The notes: generated from the letters alone by a model not told the origin. Shown: positions 54,269 to 64,000, counted from the stretch's first letter. The stretch: DNA of 64,000 nucleotides from Rhizomys pruinosus (GCA_009823505.1 VZQC01006595.1:1256293-1320292), one strand, 5' to 3'. A program made the numbers and translations.

Positions 54269-57200
54269 GGCTTATCTGGGGTGTGGTGGCTGGTGCATTC
54301 CTTTAATCCCAGCACTCCGGAGGCAGAGGCAGGCAGATCAAGGCCAACTCGTACCCAGGACTTTCCGGAGCTGGCCGGGCAGCAGGAATGGCGGCGCCTT
54401 CTCCACTGTGCCGGCCAGTTCAGGTCAGAGCCTGGTACTATCAAGGTCAGTCATCGTCACCCTCAGCGGCGCCGTATTGCCCAAACCCGTGAAAATGTCT
54501 TTCGGCCTTCTCTGAGTGATCCCCTTCCTCTATATTGGGACGCTCATTAGCAAGAACTTTGCTGCTCTACTGAAAGAGCATGACATTTTTGTTCCAGAGG
54601 ATGATGATGACGATTAACAGAGCATGAAGGAAGCACAGAAAGGAGAAAGCACTGCTAGAAAAAATGCTGATGCTTCCAGCTCCTCCTCCATCAACCGAAG
54701 GGCTCAGGGAAAGCAACCCAGAAGCCTATGCTTTGGGAGGCTCTCCCAAATGTGCTGTCCACTGAGCACTGGAAATAATCAAATTATGAATAACATAATA
54801 AACATGACATGTATTACTAAAAAAAAAAAGTTCAAGGCCAGCTTGATCTACATAGCAAGTTCCAGGCCAAATGAGGCTAGACAAACCCTGTCTCGAAAAG
54901 AAAAAAAAAAAGTGTGAGGTTGTATACACAGTCTATTACAATCTGTTTCGGAGATAGCTTCAGGGTGTGTCTGGGTAAAATTCAATCTCTAGAACAATTG
55001 TATCCAGCCAGATGTAGCTGAGGGTAAAACAATGGCCTCTTGTCAGAACAGGTAATAAAAACAAATTTTGCTTTTCAGACTATTTTGCATGTTGGAATTG
55101 CAACAAAAAATCATTTTTCAAACTATTTTGTAAGTTGGAATTGCAACAAAAAAATCCTCAGTGTGGAACAGCGCCTCCCAACATTGCTCCCTGGATTTAA
55201 TGACCTGCCAACCACCTCTATTATCTCACGCAAGGATGGCAGGGACAGTGTGGGTGCCTGCCCGCCCAATGGTCATTCTCTGTTTCTTCTGATTTAAGGA
55301 GATCCTAATTCTGTTCCGGAGGCTTTGGACATTGGTATGTGACCTAGTTCTGACCAATAAAAATTAAGGAGTGGTCTGCTTTGAGTTCCTTGGGGTGGAG
55401 TGGAGGGTTTCTTCCCAGATTTTCAAATAAAATGAGGCAAGAGGTGACAGTGCATGCCTTTAATCTCAGCACTTTGAGGCAGAGGCTGTTGCATCTCTGT
55501 GAGTTCCAGGACAGCTGGGGCTACAGGGAGACCCTGCCTCAAAAAAATAAACAACACAAAAAAGTTTAAAATTAAAAATAAAAAAAAGAACAGGGATGTT
55601 AACTATGATGGAGAGAACAAAAAAATATGTTGTATGAACCTCATAAAATTCAATTAAAAGGTAAATTAAAAAATAATAAATAAAATAAAATAAAACCTGA
55701 GGGTAGTGACACATGCTTATAATCCCATCACTCAGCAGGCAGAAGCAGGAGGAACTTCCCAAAGTTTGAGACCACCTCTAGCTACAAAGCAAGACCCATA
55801 AGAAGCCAACCAACAAATAACAAACAAAAGAATAGTAAAGAGGGAGCAGCTGGGCCTGGTGGTGCACTCCTGAAATCCCAGCTAGGAGGTTGAAAGTTCA
55901 AGAGCCCCCCCCCCAATTAAATAAAAAGTGATAAGTCTAGGCGTGGTGGTTCGGGCCTTTAATCCCAGTACTTGGGAGGAAGAGGAGACGGATCCCTGTG
56001 AGTTCAAAGCCAGCCTGGTGTACAGTGTGAGCTTCAGGCCAACTGAGAGAGTGGTATGTAGAGCTACAGCAGCTCCCTTGCAAGGATAAGGTCAAAACAT
56101 GATTTAGGAGAAGTAACCATTCCTGGGAACATTTATGGACACTCTGTCAAATATTTTTTTTTTTTAATCTTTTCGAGACAGGGTCCCTCTGTAGCCCCGG
56201 CTGTCCTGGAACTTACTCTGTAGACCAGGCTGGCCTTGAACTCACAAAGATCCACCTGCCTCTGCCTCCTAAGTGCTAGGATTAAAGGCGTGCGCCACCA
56301 CACCCGGCAAATATTTTTATTATTAACTTGTTTATTATTTATTTTTATTTTATTTTTAATGCTATTTTCTTTTTATTTTTTTATTTTTTTAATATTTTTT
56401 TAAATTTTATTTATTTTTGTATGTGTATGAGTGTACTGTCTGTATGTAGGTTTGTGCACCCGTGTCGTGCAATGCCGCGGAGGCCTGTCAGATTCCCCTG
56501 GAACTGGAGTTCTCCTGGAATTGGAGTTACAGACGGTTCTTGGCCGCCATGTGGGTGCTGGGGATTGAACCCGGGTCCCCTGTAAGAGCAGTCGGTGCTC
56601 TTAACCACTAGGCCATCTCTCCAGCCCCTTTATTTTTTATGTGTCTGACTGTACTGTCTGCATGTAGGCTTGTGCACCCGTGTTGTGCAATGCTGCGGAG
56701 GTCAGAGGAGGGTATCGGATTCCCCTGGAACTGGAGTTAAAGATGGTTCTCAGCTGCCATGTGGGTGCCGAAGATCAAACCCAGGTCCTCTGCAAAAGCA
56801 GTTGGTGCTCTTAAATGCTAGGCCATCTCTCCAGCCCATTTATTTATTTTTTGGGTCTCCCTGTAGCCCCAGCTGTCCTGGAACTCGCTCTGTAGACCAG
56901 GCTGGCCTTGAACTCACAAAGATCCGCCTGCCTCTGCCTCTCAAGTGCTAGGATTAAAAGCATGCGCCACCACACTCGGCTTTTTTTTTTTTTTTTTTTN
57001 ATTGGGACGCTCATTAGCAAGAACTTTGCTGCTCTACTGAAAGAGCATGACATTTTTGTTCCAGAGGATGATGATGACGATTAACAGAGCATGAAGGAAG
57101 CACAGAAAGGAGAAAGCACTGCTAGAAAAAATGCTGATGCTTCCAGCTCCTCCTCCATCAACCAAAGGGCTCAGGAAAGCAACCCAGAAGCCTATGCTTT

Positions 57201-60200
57201 GGGAGGCTCTCCCAAATGTGCTGTCCACTGAGCACTGGAAATAATCAAATTATGAATAACATAATAAACATGACATGTATTACTAAAAAAAAAAAGTTCA
57301 AGGCCAGCTTGATCTTTCATTTTAGCAAGTTCCAGGCCAAATGAGGCTCAGACAAACCCTGTCCGAAAAGAAAAAAAGAAAAGTGTGAGGGTTGTATACA
57401 CAGTCTATTACAATCTGTTTCGGAGATAGCTTCAGGGTGTGTCTGGGTAAAATTCAATCTCTAGAACAATTGTATCCAGCCAGATGTAGCTGAGGGTAAA
57501 ACAATGGCCTCTTGTCAGAACAGGTAATAAAAACAAATTTTGCTTTTCAGACTATTTTGCATGTTGGAATTGCAACAAAAAAATCCTCAGTGTGGAACAG
57601 CGCCTCCCAACATTGCTCCCTGGATTTAATGACCTGCCAACCACCTCTATTATCTCACGCAAGGATGGCAGGGACAGTGTGGGTGCCTGCCCGCCCAATG
57701 GTCATTCTCTGTTTCTTCTGATTTAAGGAGATCCTAATTCTGTTCCGGAGGCTTTGGACATTGGTATGTGACCTAGTTCTGACCAATAAAAATTAAGGAG
57801 TGGTCTGCTTTGAGTTCCTTGGGGTGGAGTGGAGGGTTTCTTCCCAGATTTTCAAATAAAATGAGGCAAGACGGTGACAGTTGCATGCCTTTAATCTCAG
57901 CCTTTTGAGGCAGAGGCTGTTGCTCTCTGTGAGTTCCAGGACAGCTGGGGCTACAGGAACCCTGCCTCAACAAAAAATAAAACAACACAAAAAAGTTAAA
58001 ATTAAAAATAAACAAAACAAAGAACAGGGATGTTAATATGAGTTGGAGAGAACAAAAAAATATGTTGTATGAACCTCATAAAATTCAATTAAAAGGTAAA
58101 TTAAAAAAAGAAAAATATAAAGTAGAATAAATAAAAATAAAACCTGAGGGTAGTGACACATGCTTATAATCCCATCACTAGCAGGGCAGAAGCAGGAGGA
58201 ACTTCCCAAAGTTTGAGACCACCTCTAGCTACAAAGCAAGACCCATAAGAAGCCAACCAACAAATAACAAACAAAAAGAATAGTTAAAGAGGGAGCAGCT
58301 GGGCCTGGTGGTGCACTCCTGAAATCCCAGCTAGGAGGTTGAAAGTTCAAGAGCCCCCCCCACATTTAATATAAAAAGTGATAAGTCTATTGGCCGTGGT
58401 AGCGTTCCGGTGCCTTTAATCCCAGTACTTGGGAGGAGTGGAGACGGGATCCCTTGTTGAGTGGGTTCAAGCCAGGCCTGGTGTACATGTGAGCTGCAGC
58501 GCCTAACTGAGAGAGTGGTTATGTTAGAGCTACAGCAGCTCCTTGCAAGGAATATAGGTTCAAAACATGATTTAGGAGAAGTAACCATTCCTCGGGAATT
58601 TATGGACACTGTCAAATATTTTTTTTTTAATCTTTTTCGAGACAGGTCCCTCTGTAGCCCCGGCTGTCCTGGAACTTACTCTGTAGACCAGGCTGGCCTT
58701 GAACTCACAAAGATCCACCTGCCTCATGCCTCCTAATGCTAGGATTAAAGGCGTGCGCCACCACACCCGGCACAAATATTTTTATTATTAAAGCTTTATT
58801 ATTTATTTTTATTTTTATTTTTAATGCTATTTCTTTTATTTTTTATTTATTTTTTTAATATTTTTTTAAATTTTATTTTATTATTTGTATGTATTAGTGT
58901 TTACGTCTGTATGTAGGTTTGTGCACCCGAGTCATGCAATACCCATGGACGAAGAGGTGTCAGATTCCCTGGAACTGGAGTCTCCTGGAGATTGGAGTTA
59001 CAGACGGTTTGTTGGCCGCCATGTGGGTGCTGGGAGGTTGAACCCGGTCCCCTGTAAGGAGCAAGTCGGATGCTCTTAACCACTAGGCCATCTCTCCAGC
59101 CCCTTTATTTTTTTATGTGTCTGACTGTACTTCTGCATGTAGGCTTGTTGCACCCGTGTTTTGCAATTGCTGCGGAGGTCAGAGGAGGGGTACGGATTCC
59201 CTTGGAACTGGAGTTAAAGATGGTTCTCAGCGGCCATGTGGGCTGCCGAAGATCAAACCAGGTCCTCTGCCAAAAGCAGATTTGCGTGTCTTAAATGCTG
59301 GCCATCTCTCCAGCCCATTTATTTTATTTTTTGGGTCTCCCTGTAGCTCGCCATGCTGTCCTGGCAACTACGCTATGTAGACCAGGCTGGGCCTTTGAAC
59401 TCACAAAAGATTCCGCCTGCCTGTCTGCCTCTTCAGTGCTAGATTAAAAGCCATGCGACCACCACACTCGGCTTTTTTTATTTTTTTTTTTTGCGACAGG
59501 GGTCTCTCTCTGTAGTCCCGAGCTGAGCTTGGAACATTCCATGTAGACCAGAGCGGCCTTGGAACTCACAGAGAGTTTGTGATTTTTTCTATATTATCTT
59601 TTATTTTATGTGTCTCATGTATTGCCTGCATGTGTGTAAGTTACACCTGTGTCATGCAATGCCCAATGAAGGTCAGTAAGAGCAGCATCTGAATCCCGCT
59701 GGAACTGGAGTTCAGAAACGTTTTAAGCCGCCCTGTGCCGGTGCTGGATGAACCCCAGAGTCCTCTGCAAGAGTGACCAAGTGCTCTCCACTGCTGAGAC
59801 CATCTCTCCAGACCCATTATGGCCACTCTTTTTTTTTTTTTTTTTTTGTCTTTTTGAGACAGGGTCTCCCTGTAGCCCCAGCCGTCCTGGAACTCACTCT
59901 GTAGACCAGGCTGGCCTTGAACTCACAAAGATCGCCTGCCTCTGCCTCCCAAGTGCTAGGATTAAAGGCGTGCCCCACCATGCCCGGCCATGGCCACTCT
60001 TAAGTAAAATAACTGGACTTGAGGTTTAGGGAATGGAACCAGCCTAGCACCTGTACACACTCTGTGCTGCTCTGCCCTCCTGGCCCCTTGACAAAGTAGC
60101 AGCAGTGACGTCAGAGATAGAAATCAGGAGGTGCGGAGCAAGTGTCTATCAGGAAACTCTCTTATCCCAGAGCTCCAGACCCAAGGGGTGACGTACCCAT

Positions 60201-60455
60201 GCATAGACCCCTGGGTGACTTGGAGCCTTCTAGAAGGGGCCAGAATAGGTTGAGGATACCAACCAAAACCCAGCCTCCCTCATCAAGGGACTGATGGGTA
60301 GGCTGATGAGAACACAGTTTGGGACAGGGGGTCTTAGAAGATGCCTCCTACTCACCTGTCCCCAGGGCAGACACAGTCCAGGCGGCTGTGGTCAGCAGGA
60401 GCAGCCTCTGGGGCAGCCGCAGAAGACCAGGCTCTGTGCCTGGCCAGGGGCGCAT
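47995..60455 (-). CDS. Ldlrad2: Ldlrad2, LDL receptor class A domain-containing protein 2
   Basis: Minus-strand join: 60455-60356, 54021-53593, 49509-49378, 48425-47995, giving 363 codons plus stop if the last exon is read to its first stop. Order: signal peptide (LLRLPQRLLLLTTAAWTVSA), CUB-like domain starting AGLCGHTWRGDALRLRSHSE and running through DTDCGLWVHAAAPGDRIRFQ to RQPRVDFEGEVTSF, then an LDLa module with six Cys (SCGTYFRC ... NCGYGSDQ ... ASC). It resembles human LDLRAD2, a 272-residue protein of unknown function. Homology supports only the first 274 residues; the last 89 look unrelated. It lies tail-to-tail with Hspg2, as in human. No clear transmembrane segment after the LDLa module. 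Confidence 0.85.
48426..49377 (-). other. Ldlrad2: Ldlrad2 intron 3
   Basis: A MIR-like stretch lies at about 48470-48620 and another near 48740-48825; a B2/B3 SINE (-) lies at 48830-49072. The rest is unique. Confidence 0.65.
49378..49509 (-). CDS. Ldlrad2: Ldlrad2 exon 3: LDL receptor class A module
   Basis: 132 nt, phase 1 to 1. SCGTYFRCWNGRCMPWSLLC, then DARDMDNCGYGSDQ and PASCR: six Cys with the usual LDLa spacing. The calcium-box residues are degenerate, with Asn, Tyr and Gln where typical modules have acidic residues. Donor GTCAGT from 49377 (minus). Confidence 0.88.
50087..50575. repeat. (GAT/GGT)n trinucleotide-hexanucleotide satellite
   Basis: About 490 bases of GATGGT-type units with few interruptions. 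Two overlapping open frames (Asp/Gly-rich and Val/Met-rich) arise from the repeat and are not genes. Confidence 0.96.
53185..53231. repeat. (GT)n microsatellite
   Basis: About 23 GT units in Ldlrad2 intron 2. Confidence 0.95.
53593..54021 (-). CDS. Ldlrad2: Ldlrad2 exon 2: CUB-like domain
   Basis: 429 nt, phase 1 to 1. Acceptor CTGCAG ends at 54022. The donor is GTGCGT starting at 53592 (minus). This donor gives SFWLG then SCGTYF, the human arrangement; a GTGAGG site further on would not. Four Cys remain (LC, DC, PC, TC). Confidence 0.88.
54355..54829 (+). pseudogene. Smdt1: Smdt1 (EMRE) processed pseudogene
   Basis: An intronless copy of the small inner-membrane subunit EMRE of the mitochondrial calcium uniporter. 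The reading frame gives SRSVIVTLSGAVLPKPVKMS then FGLL, a TGA at 54513-54515, loss of about four codons, then VIPFLYIGTLISKNFAALLK and EHDIFVPEDDDDD with stop at 54615-54617. A 3' UTR with AATAAA (54797-54802) and an A11 tail (54819-54829) follows. The 5' end is truncated or decayed. Not functional as written. Confidence 0.9.
54534..56999. repeat. Left copy of a 2.47-kb direct duplication
   Basis: Runs from the middle of the Smdt1 pseudogene (ATTGGGACGCTCATTAGC) to a poly-T run at 56982-56999. The same order of sequence restarts at 57001 after one N. This copy reads cleanly. Confidence 0.9.
57000..57000. other. Single N (assembly gap or join)
   Basis: The only ambiguous base in the window, directly after a T run and directly before the restart of sequence already seen at 54534. 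Confidence 0.98.
57001..59490. repeat. Right, error-rich copy of the duplication
   Basis: Repeats 54534-56999, including the second half of the Smdt1 pseudogene (57001-57294). Single-base indels become frequent, especially after about 58380, inside SINEs that are clean in the left copy. Probably low-accuracy sequence overlapping the left contig, not a real second locus. Confidence 0.8.
60356..60455 (-). CDS. Ldlrad2: Ldlrad2 exon 1: start codon and signal peptide
   Basis: ATG is the reverse complement of CAT at 60453-60455; 33 codons plus one base. MRPWPGTEPGLLRLPQRLLL then LTTAAWTVSALGT. Donor GTGAGT reads on the minus strand from 60355. The start context (T at -3, C at +4) is weak, but the LLRLPQRLLLL core aligns with the human signal peptide. 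Confidence 0.8.
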
Positions 60456-60661
60456 CTACAGAATCTCCTGTGGGAGTCTCTGAGGAGATTGGGGTGCACG
60501 GCCTGGCCAGCTAGGGGAAGCAAGCAGGTCACTAGGAGTAAGAGAGGCCAGGCTGCTGGTGTCTTTGCTGTGGTCTGGGCTTCCTCTCCCAGGTCCTCCT
60601 CTGGGTCAGAATTGTGTCTATGGGTTGCCATGGTGATTTGGGGACCAGAGTGTCTGCTCAA
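60392..60661 (-). other. Possible upstream ORF of Ldlrad2
   Basis: 89 codons starting in a strong context (ACCATGG) at 60661, overlapping the Ldlrad2 start in another frame. It contains a hydrophobic run (AAWPLLLLVTCLLPLAGQA). Whether this region is transcribed as 5' UTR is unknown. Confidence 0.3.
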
Positions 60662-63111
60662 TCTCTGCCAGACAGGAACTCAGAAATTCGGATCCAGCTT
60701 AGCTGCAGGGTTATAGAAGGGGGGGCCCACAGCCTCTGTGAGTTGCAGCCTTCCTAGATGAGTAGCTGCCCTAGGGACCCAGCTGGACGGAGGCTCTGGA
60801 CACCAAAGGAGCCTCTCTGAGGGCAGAGAGAAGCAAGGGGTGGAGCATTTGCCCTGGAGTCTCTTCCATTCCTAAACTAGGATTCCTGCCCTAGGGCCTT
60901 TGCACTCATCTAGAGTGCTCCTCCCCTGAGTATGCAGCTCATCCATAGTGCATATTCCCCGGAGTATGCAGCACAGAAGCAGAAACGAGGGAGACCCTGT
61001 GTGCTGGTTAGCTTTAGTGTCAACTTGACACACCTGGGTTGAGGGAGCCTCAATTGGGGAATTTGCTCCATTGGATTGGCCTGTGGCCACATCTGTGGTG
61101 TATTGTCTTGATTGTTGAGCAGTGACAGTATAAGAAGGCAGGCTGGGCATGAGCCAGAGAGCAAGCCAGGAGCAAGCCAGTGGACAGCATTCCTCCATGG
61201 CCTGTGCTTCAGCTCCTGCCTCCAGGTTCCTGCCCTGAGTTCTTACCTTGGGCTCCCTGAGTGATCAACTGTGACCCAGGAGATGTAAGCTGAATAAACC
61301 CTTTCCTCCCCAAGTTGGTGTCGGTCAGAGTGTTTTGTCACAGCAATGGAAGACAAACCAGGACACCCTGCCTGCCTTAGCAAGGTTGGAGGAGAGAATT
61401 GAATCCCGAAAGTTGTCTTGTGATCTCCACAAACACACACATACCATACACATACAGTAAGTAAATAAGTAATAAATATTCCTAGGAGGCGAGGGAGCCA
61501 GCCACACAGTGATTTACAGGAAGACCAGAGAGGCTAGCTTCACACTCTTGTCTAGAGTGCAAAGTCCCTGAGCTGAGGCAGGAGCATCACCAGGGTACAG
61601 CAAACACAGTGATGGGCAGGGAGAATCACAGGTGAGTTGAGTCACTGAGAGCCTTCCTGATCTGCACCAACTCTGGCTCTTCCCCAAGGAGAATGGCAAA
61701 GTTGAATGCTCTAGAACCACATGGGAGATGACTGGAATACACACAGAAACAGTGGCAGTCTGGATCACGCTAATGAGAAGTGGCCAGCTTCCAAACACAG
61801 TTTGAAAGTACAGGCAATAAGGTCTGTTGATGTGGTCTTGGGAGCGAAGGGAAAGGGAGATGACTAGGGTGATCCCCAAAGACTGCTGGGCATCATAACT
61901 GCGGTGGAGGTTGTTGATGGGGCCTCGGAGAGAGGAGCTCAGCTCTGGACACTTGGATGGAGGAGGCTGTTGGATCTGCAGGGAGAGAGAGAAGAGGTGC
62001 ACCCAAGTCTGGAGTTCCAGCAAAAGGAGGTGTGGCCTGCCAGAGCGGTCTAAGTAGGGTGCCGGGAGGTTTCAGGGGACTGAACATGAGGAGAGAAGGG
62101 GTTTGTTTCTCTAATTTTTATTTATTTTTGTATGTGTATGAATGTACTGTCTGCATGTAGGTTTGTGCACCTGTGTTGTGCAATGCCACGGAGGTCAGAA
62201 GACGGTATCAGATTCCCCTGGAACTGGAGATAAAGATGGTTCTCAGCCGCCATGTGGGTGCTGGAGATCGAACCCAGGTTCTCCACAAGAGCAGTCGACA
62301 CTCTTAACCGCTAGGCCATCTCTCCAACCCCTGTTTCTCTAATTTTTTTTTTTTTTGGTCTTTTTGAGACAGGGTCTCCCTGTAGCCTCAGCTGTCCTGG
62401 AACTCACTCTGTAGAACAGGCTGGCCTTGAACTCACAAAGATCCGCCTGCCTCTGCCTCCCAAGTGCTAGGATTAAAGGCGTGCGCCACCATGCCCGGCT
62501 GTTTCTCTAATTTTAACCCTTCTGAACATCCCACTGGCACCCATGGTTCCGGATAAAAATGCCCCTTATGGCCAGGCGTGGTAGTGCATGCCTTTAATCC
62601 CAGCACAGGAGGCAGAGACAGGGATCCAGGGATCTCTGTGAATTCAAAGCCAGCCTGGTCTATGTAGCAAGTTCCAGGCCAGCTGGGACAAAGGGAGACC
62701 CTTTTGAGACCCTGTCTCAAAAAAGCCAAAAAAATTAAAAACAAATGCCCCTAGGAAGCAGTCAAGGAGGAGGAACAGTACACCTCAGAACAGTGTGGCT
62801 GCAGGACACCAAGGCCTGGAAGCCCTGGACAGTGGCAGTAATATGAGACCAACCTCTGCTCCTGCCCAACCTCTGTCTGCTGCACCCAGATCACAGCAGA
62901 GGCCAGCAGCCCCTCACCTCCAGAGCCATCACCATTCCGCATAATCAGACAGCAAGTCTTCACTCAGGAGGCTATTGGAGTCTTCCATGAGGGCCGAAGG
63001 CTGATGCTGAACCCTTAAGAATGCTGCTTTTCATCTGGAATGTTCCTTCACGCAGCACACAGTTCAGAAACTTTTTTTTTTTTGCGCTATGTAACCCTGG
63101 CTGAGTTGATA
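60456..63111. other. Ldlrad2 upstream flank, non-genic with repeats
   Basis: 60456-61000 and 61370-62100 are unique with no gene recognised. A rodent repeat lies at 61003-61365. B2/B3 (-) 62105-62332, B1 (-) 62342-62502, B1 (+) 62568-62735. 62740-63111 is unique with a T run at 63071-63082. By human synteny Usp48 would lie beyond the window end (inference). Confidence 0.55.
61003..61365 (+). mobile_element. Rodent interspersed repeat (same family as 23395-23825)
   Basis: Starts GTGCTGGTTAGCTTTAGTGT ... CAACTTGACACACC, has GGATTGGCCTGTGGCCAC inside and ends GAATAAACCCTTTCC ... TTTTGTCACAGCAATGGAAG. Recognised as a common rodent repeat; family name not assigned. Confidence 0.65.
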
Positions 63112-63519
63112 TGAAAGACCCCCAGAAACTGGAGTGGCTCTCACTCAAATCTCGGGATGGAACGACACCCAAAAAATCAGCCAGAGACCATTCTTGCTGT
63201 AACTAACGAGGTTTATTCAGGAAAAACCAGTGCACTGGGGCCAAACTCGTAACCCACGCAGGGGCAGAGAGAGATCAACCCCCAGAGACTGGGGTAAGGA
63301 GTTTTTAAAGGAAAAAAAAATCCACAAGGTATGAGGAAGTGGAGAGGGGAACCTTATCTTGACACACAGGTAGGCGTGACTCAGTTAAGCACCACAAGGT
63401 ATGAGGAAGCGGGGAGGGCTTATAGCGTACATGACTTGGAGGCCTTATAAGATGGCGGTACCATGGTTCCTAAAGACAGATTTTAAGGGTGCATAAAACC
63501 TTGGGGCAGGGGTCCTTCA
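63112..63519 (-). mobile_element. Gammaretrovirus-like 3' LTR
   Basis: On the minus strand the 408-bp LTR starts TGAAGGACCCC at 63519, next to a polypurine tract, and ends GGGGGTCTTTCA at 63112: TG...CA ends typical of murine-leukaemia-type gammaretroviruses. A TTTAAAAAC box lies near 63302-63309 and an AATAAA signal at 63212-63217. A CCACAAGGTATGAGGAAG block occurs twice in U3 (about 63323 and 63391). Sequence below 63112 is host DNA, so this is the 3' LTR. Confidence 0.88.
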
Positions 63520-63534
63520 TTCCCCACTCTCTCT
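63520..63534 (-). promoter_or_regulatory. Retroviral polypurine tract
   Basis: Minus strand reads AGAGAGAGTGGGGAA, all purine but one base, directly before the LTR TG. This is the plus-strand priming site of the retroviral family. Confidence 0.88.
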
Positions 63535-63705
63535 AGGACATAGTTCTAATCATAGAACTAAAGCCCGGAGTACCTCTTTAATTTTCTTCAGGCCCTTTTT
63601 GCTCTACGTGCTGATATTGTTGGCGAAGCATTAAAATCTGCACAGCACCTACTCTCTGGCGAGCTTAAGAGGATTATCAGTCTTTTCCAGTTTCCAGGAT
63701 CCATC
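63535..63705 (-). pseudogene. Collapsed env remnant of the provirus
   Basis: Only about 170 bases separate the integrase stop from the polypurine tract. They include a short frame (stop at 63578-63580) with LMLRQQYQ, like the C-terminal tail of a gammaretroviral transmembrane protein. Nearly all of env is therefore missing, and the element cannot supply an envelope from this copy. Confidence 0.7.
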
Positions 63706-64000
63706 TCAGGCTGCAAGAGGGGCGGCTTTGATGTGGGAAGCGTGGATCCAGGCAAAGATTCCTTCCACCTTAACTGCAGTAGGGCTGGTCAGGAGCACAA
63801 GGAAGGGTCCTTTCCATCTAGGCTCGAGGTTGCCAGCGTGGTGTCATCTAACCAAGACCAAGTCTCCCACTTGGAACGGGTGGGGTACCTCAGCAGTTCC
63901 AGGCGTGTATGCCTCTTTGAGCTGCTTCCAGGCACCCTTTCTGACAAGTTCAAGGGCCTTCAGATGGACTAGGAGGGGTGGAGAAAGAGAAGCATTAGGA
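63706..64000 (-). pseudogene. Gammaretroviral pol remnant (integrase C-terminus)
   Basis: Minus-strand translation shows an integrase C-terminal domain: [13 protein letters not shown], then [18 protein letters not shown], stop at 63706-63708. An in-frame TGA at 63844-63846 interrupts it upstream of the WKGP motif, so pol is broken. The rest of pol and gag and the 5' LTR lie beyond the window. Confidence 0.85.

Larger units (their letters stand above)
54022..60355 (-). other. Ldlrad2: Ldlrad2 intron 1
   Basis: Holds (AAT)n 54233-54269, a B1 fragment 54275-54345, the Smdt1 pseudogene, B1-like and unnamed repeats 54830-56150, B1 (-) 56157-56310, B2/B3 (-) 56395-56628 and 56629-56840, and B1 (-) 56850-56985. 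After the N comes a noisy second copy of 54534-56999 (57001-about 59490), a noisy B2/B3 (-) to 59818, a clean B1 (-) 59827-59990 and unique sequence to exon 1. Confidence 0.75.

Noticed and set aside
61514..62023. 169-residue minus-strand open frame upstream of Ldlrad2
   Set aside because: No recognised domain, no splice or homology support; treated as chance, although I cannot exclude a transcribed region.

Overview
This is nuclear DNA from a rodent, most likely a muroid and possibly a cricetid (inference). Introns carry dense B1 (7SL-derived), B2/B3-type (tRNA-derived) and ID SINEs, (CA)n/(GA)n microsatellites and old MIRs, and coding exons have GT-AG junctions. Many B2/B3-type copies share a right arm around CGCGGCATTGCACGACAC that is not the laboratory-mouse consensus as I know it.

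Positions 274-43427 (+) hold the last 61 coding exons of Hspg2, the basement-membrane heparan sulfate proteoglycan perlecan. Every junction can be placed to the base. The spliced length is 8562 nt (2853 codons plus stop) with no frameshift or nonsense codon. In order they encode the end of laminin-like domain III (exons 1-4), 21 consecutive Ig domains of domain IV (5-43), and domain V/endorepellin, LG1-EGF-EGF-LG2-EGF-EGF-LG3 (44-61). The 3' UTR follows, with an AATAAA at 44344. Exon numbers here count from the window start; if the gene has the human 97-exon plan they are exons 37-97.

On the minus strand, tail-to-tail with Hspg2, lies Ldlrad2: start and signal peptide 60356-60455, CUB-like exon 53593-54021, LDL-receptor class A exon 49378-49509, terminal exon in 47995-48425. 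The Hspg2/Ldlrad2 neighbourhood is the same in human. Ldlrad2 intron 1 contains a processed pseudogene of Smdt1 (EMRE, mitochondrial calcium uniporter subunit) and a 2.47-kb direct duplication split by the only N (57000). The second copy is full of small indels and is probably an assembly artefact.

Beyond Ldlrad2 the sequence is repeat-rich and apparently non-genic. It ends in the 3' part of a minus-strand gammaretrovirus-like provirus (63112-64000): integrase C-terminus with a nonsense codon, a collapsed env remnant, polypurine tract and a 408-bp LTR. I see no prokaryotic system, CRISPR array or wholly new gene family. The most useful oddities are the assembly duplication, the env-deleted provirus, the altered Ldlrad2 C-terminus and calcium site, a pure poly(A) insertion with target-site duplication, and the modular Ig exon architecture.
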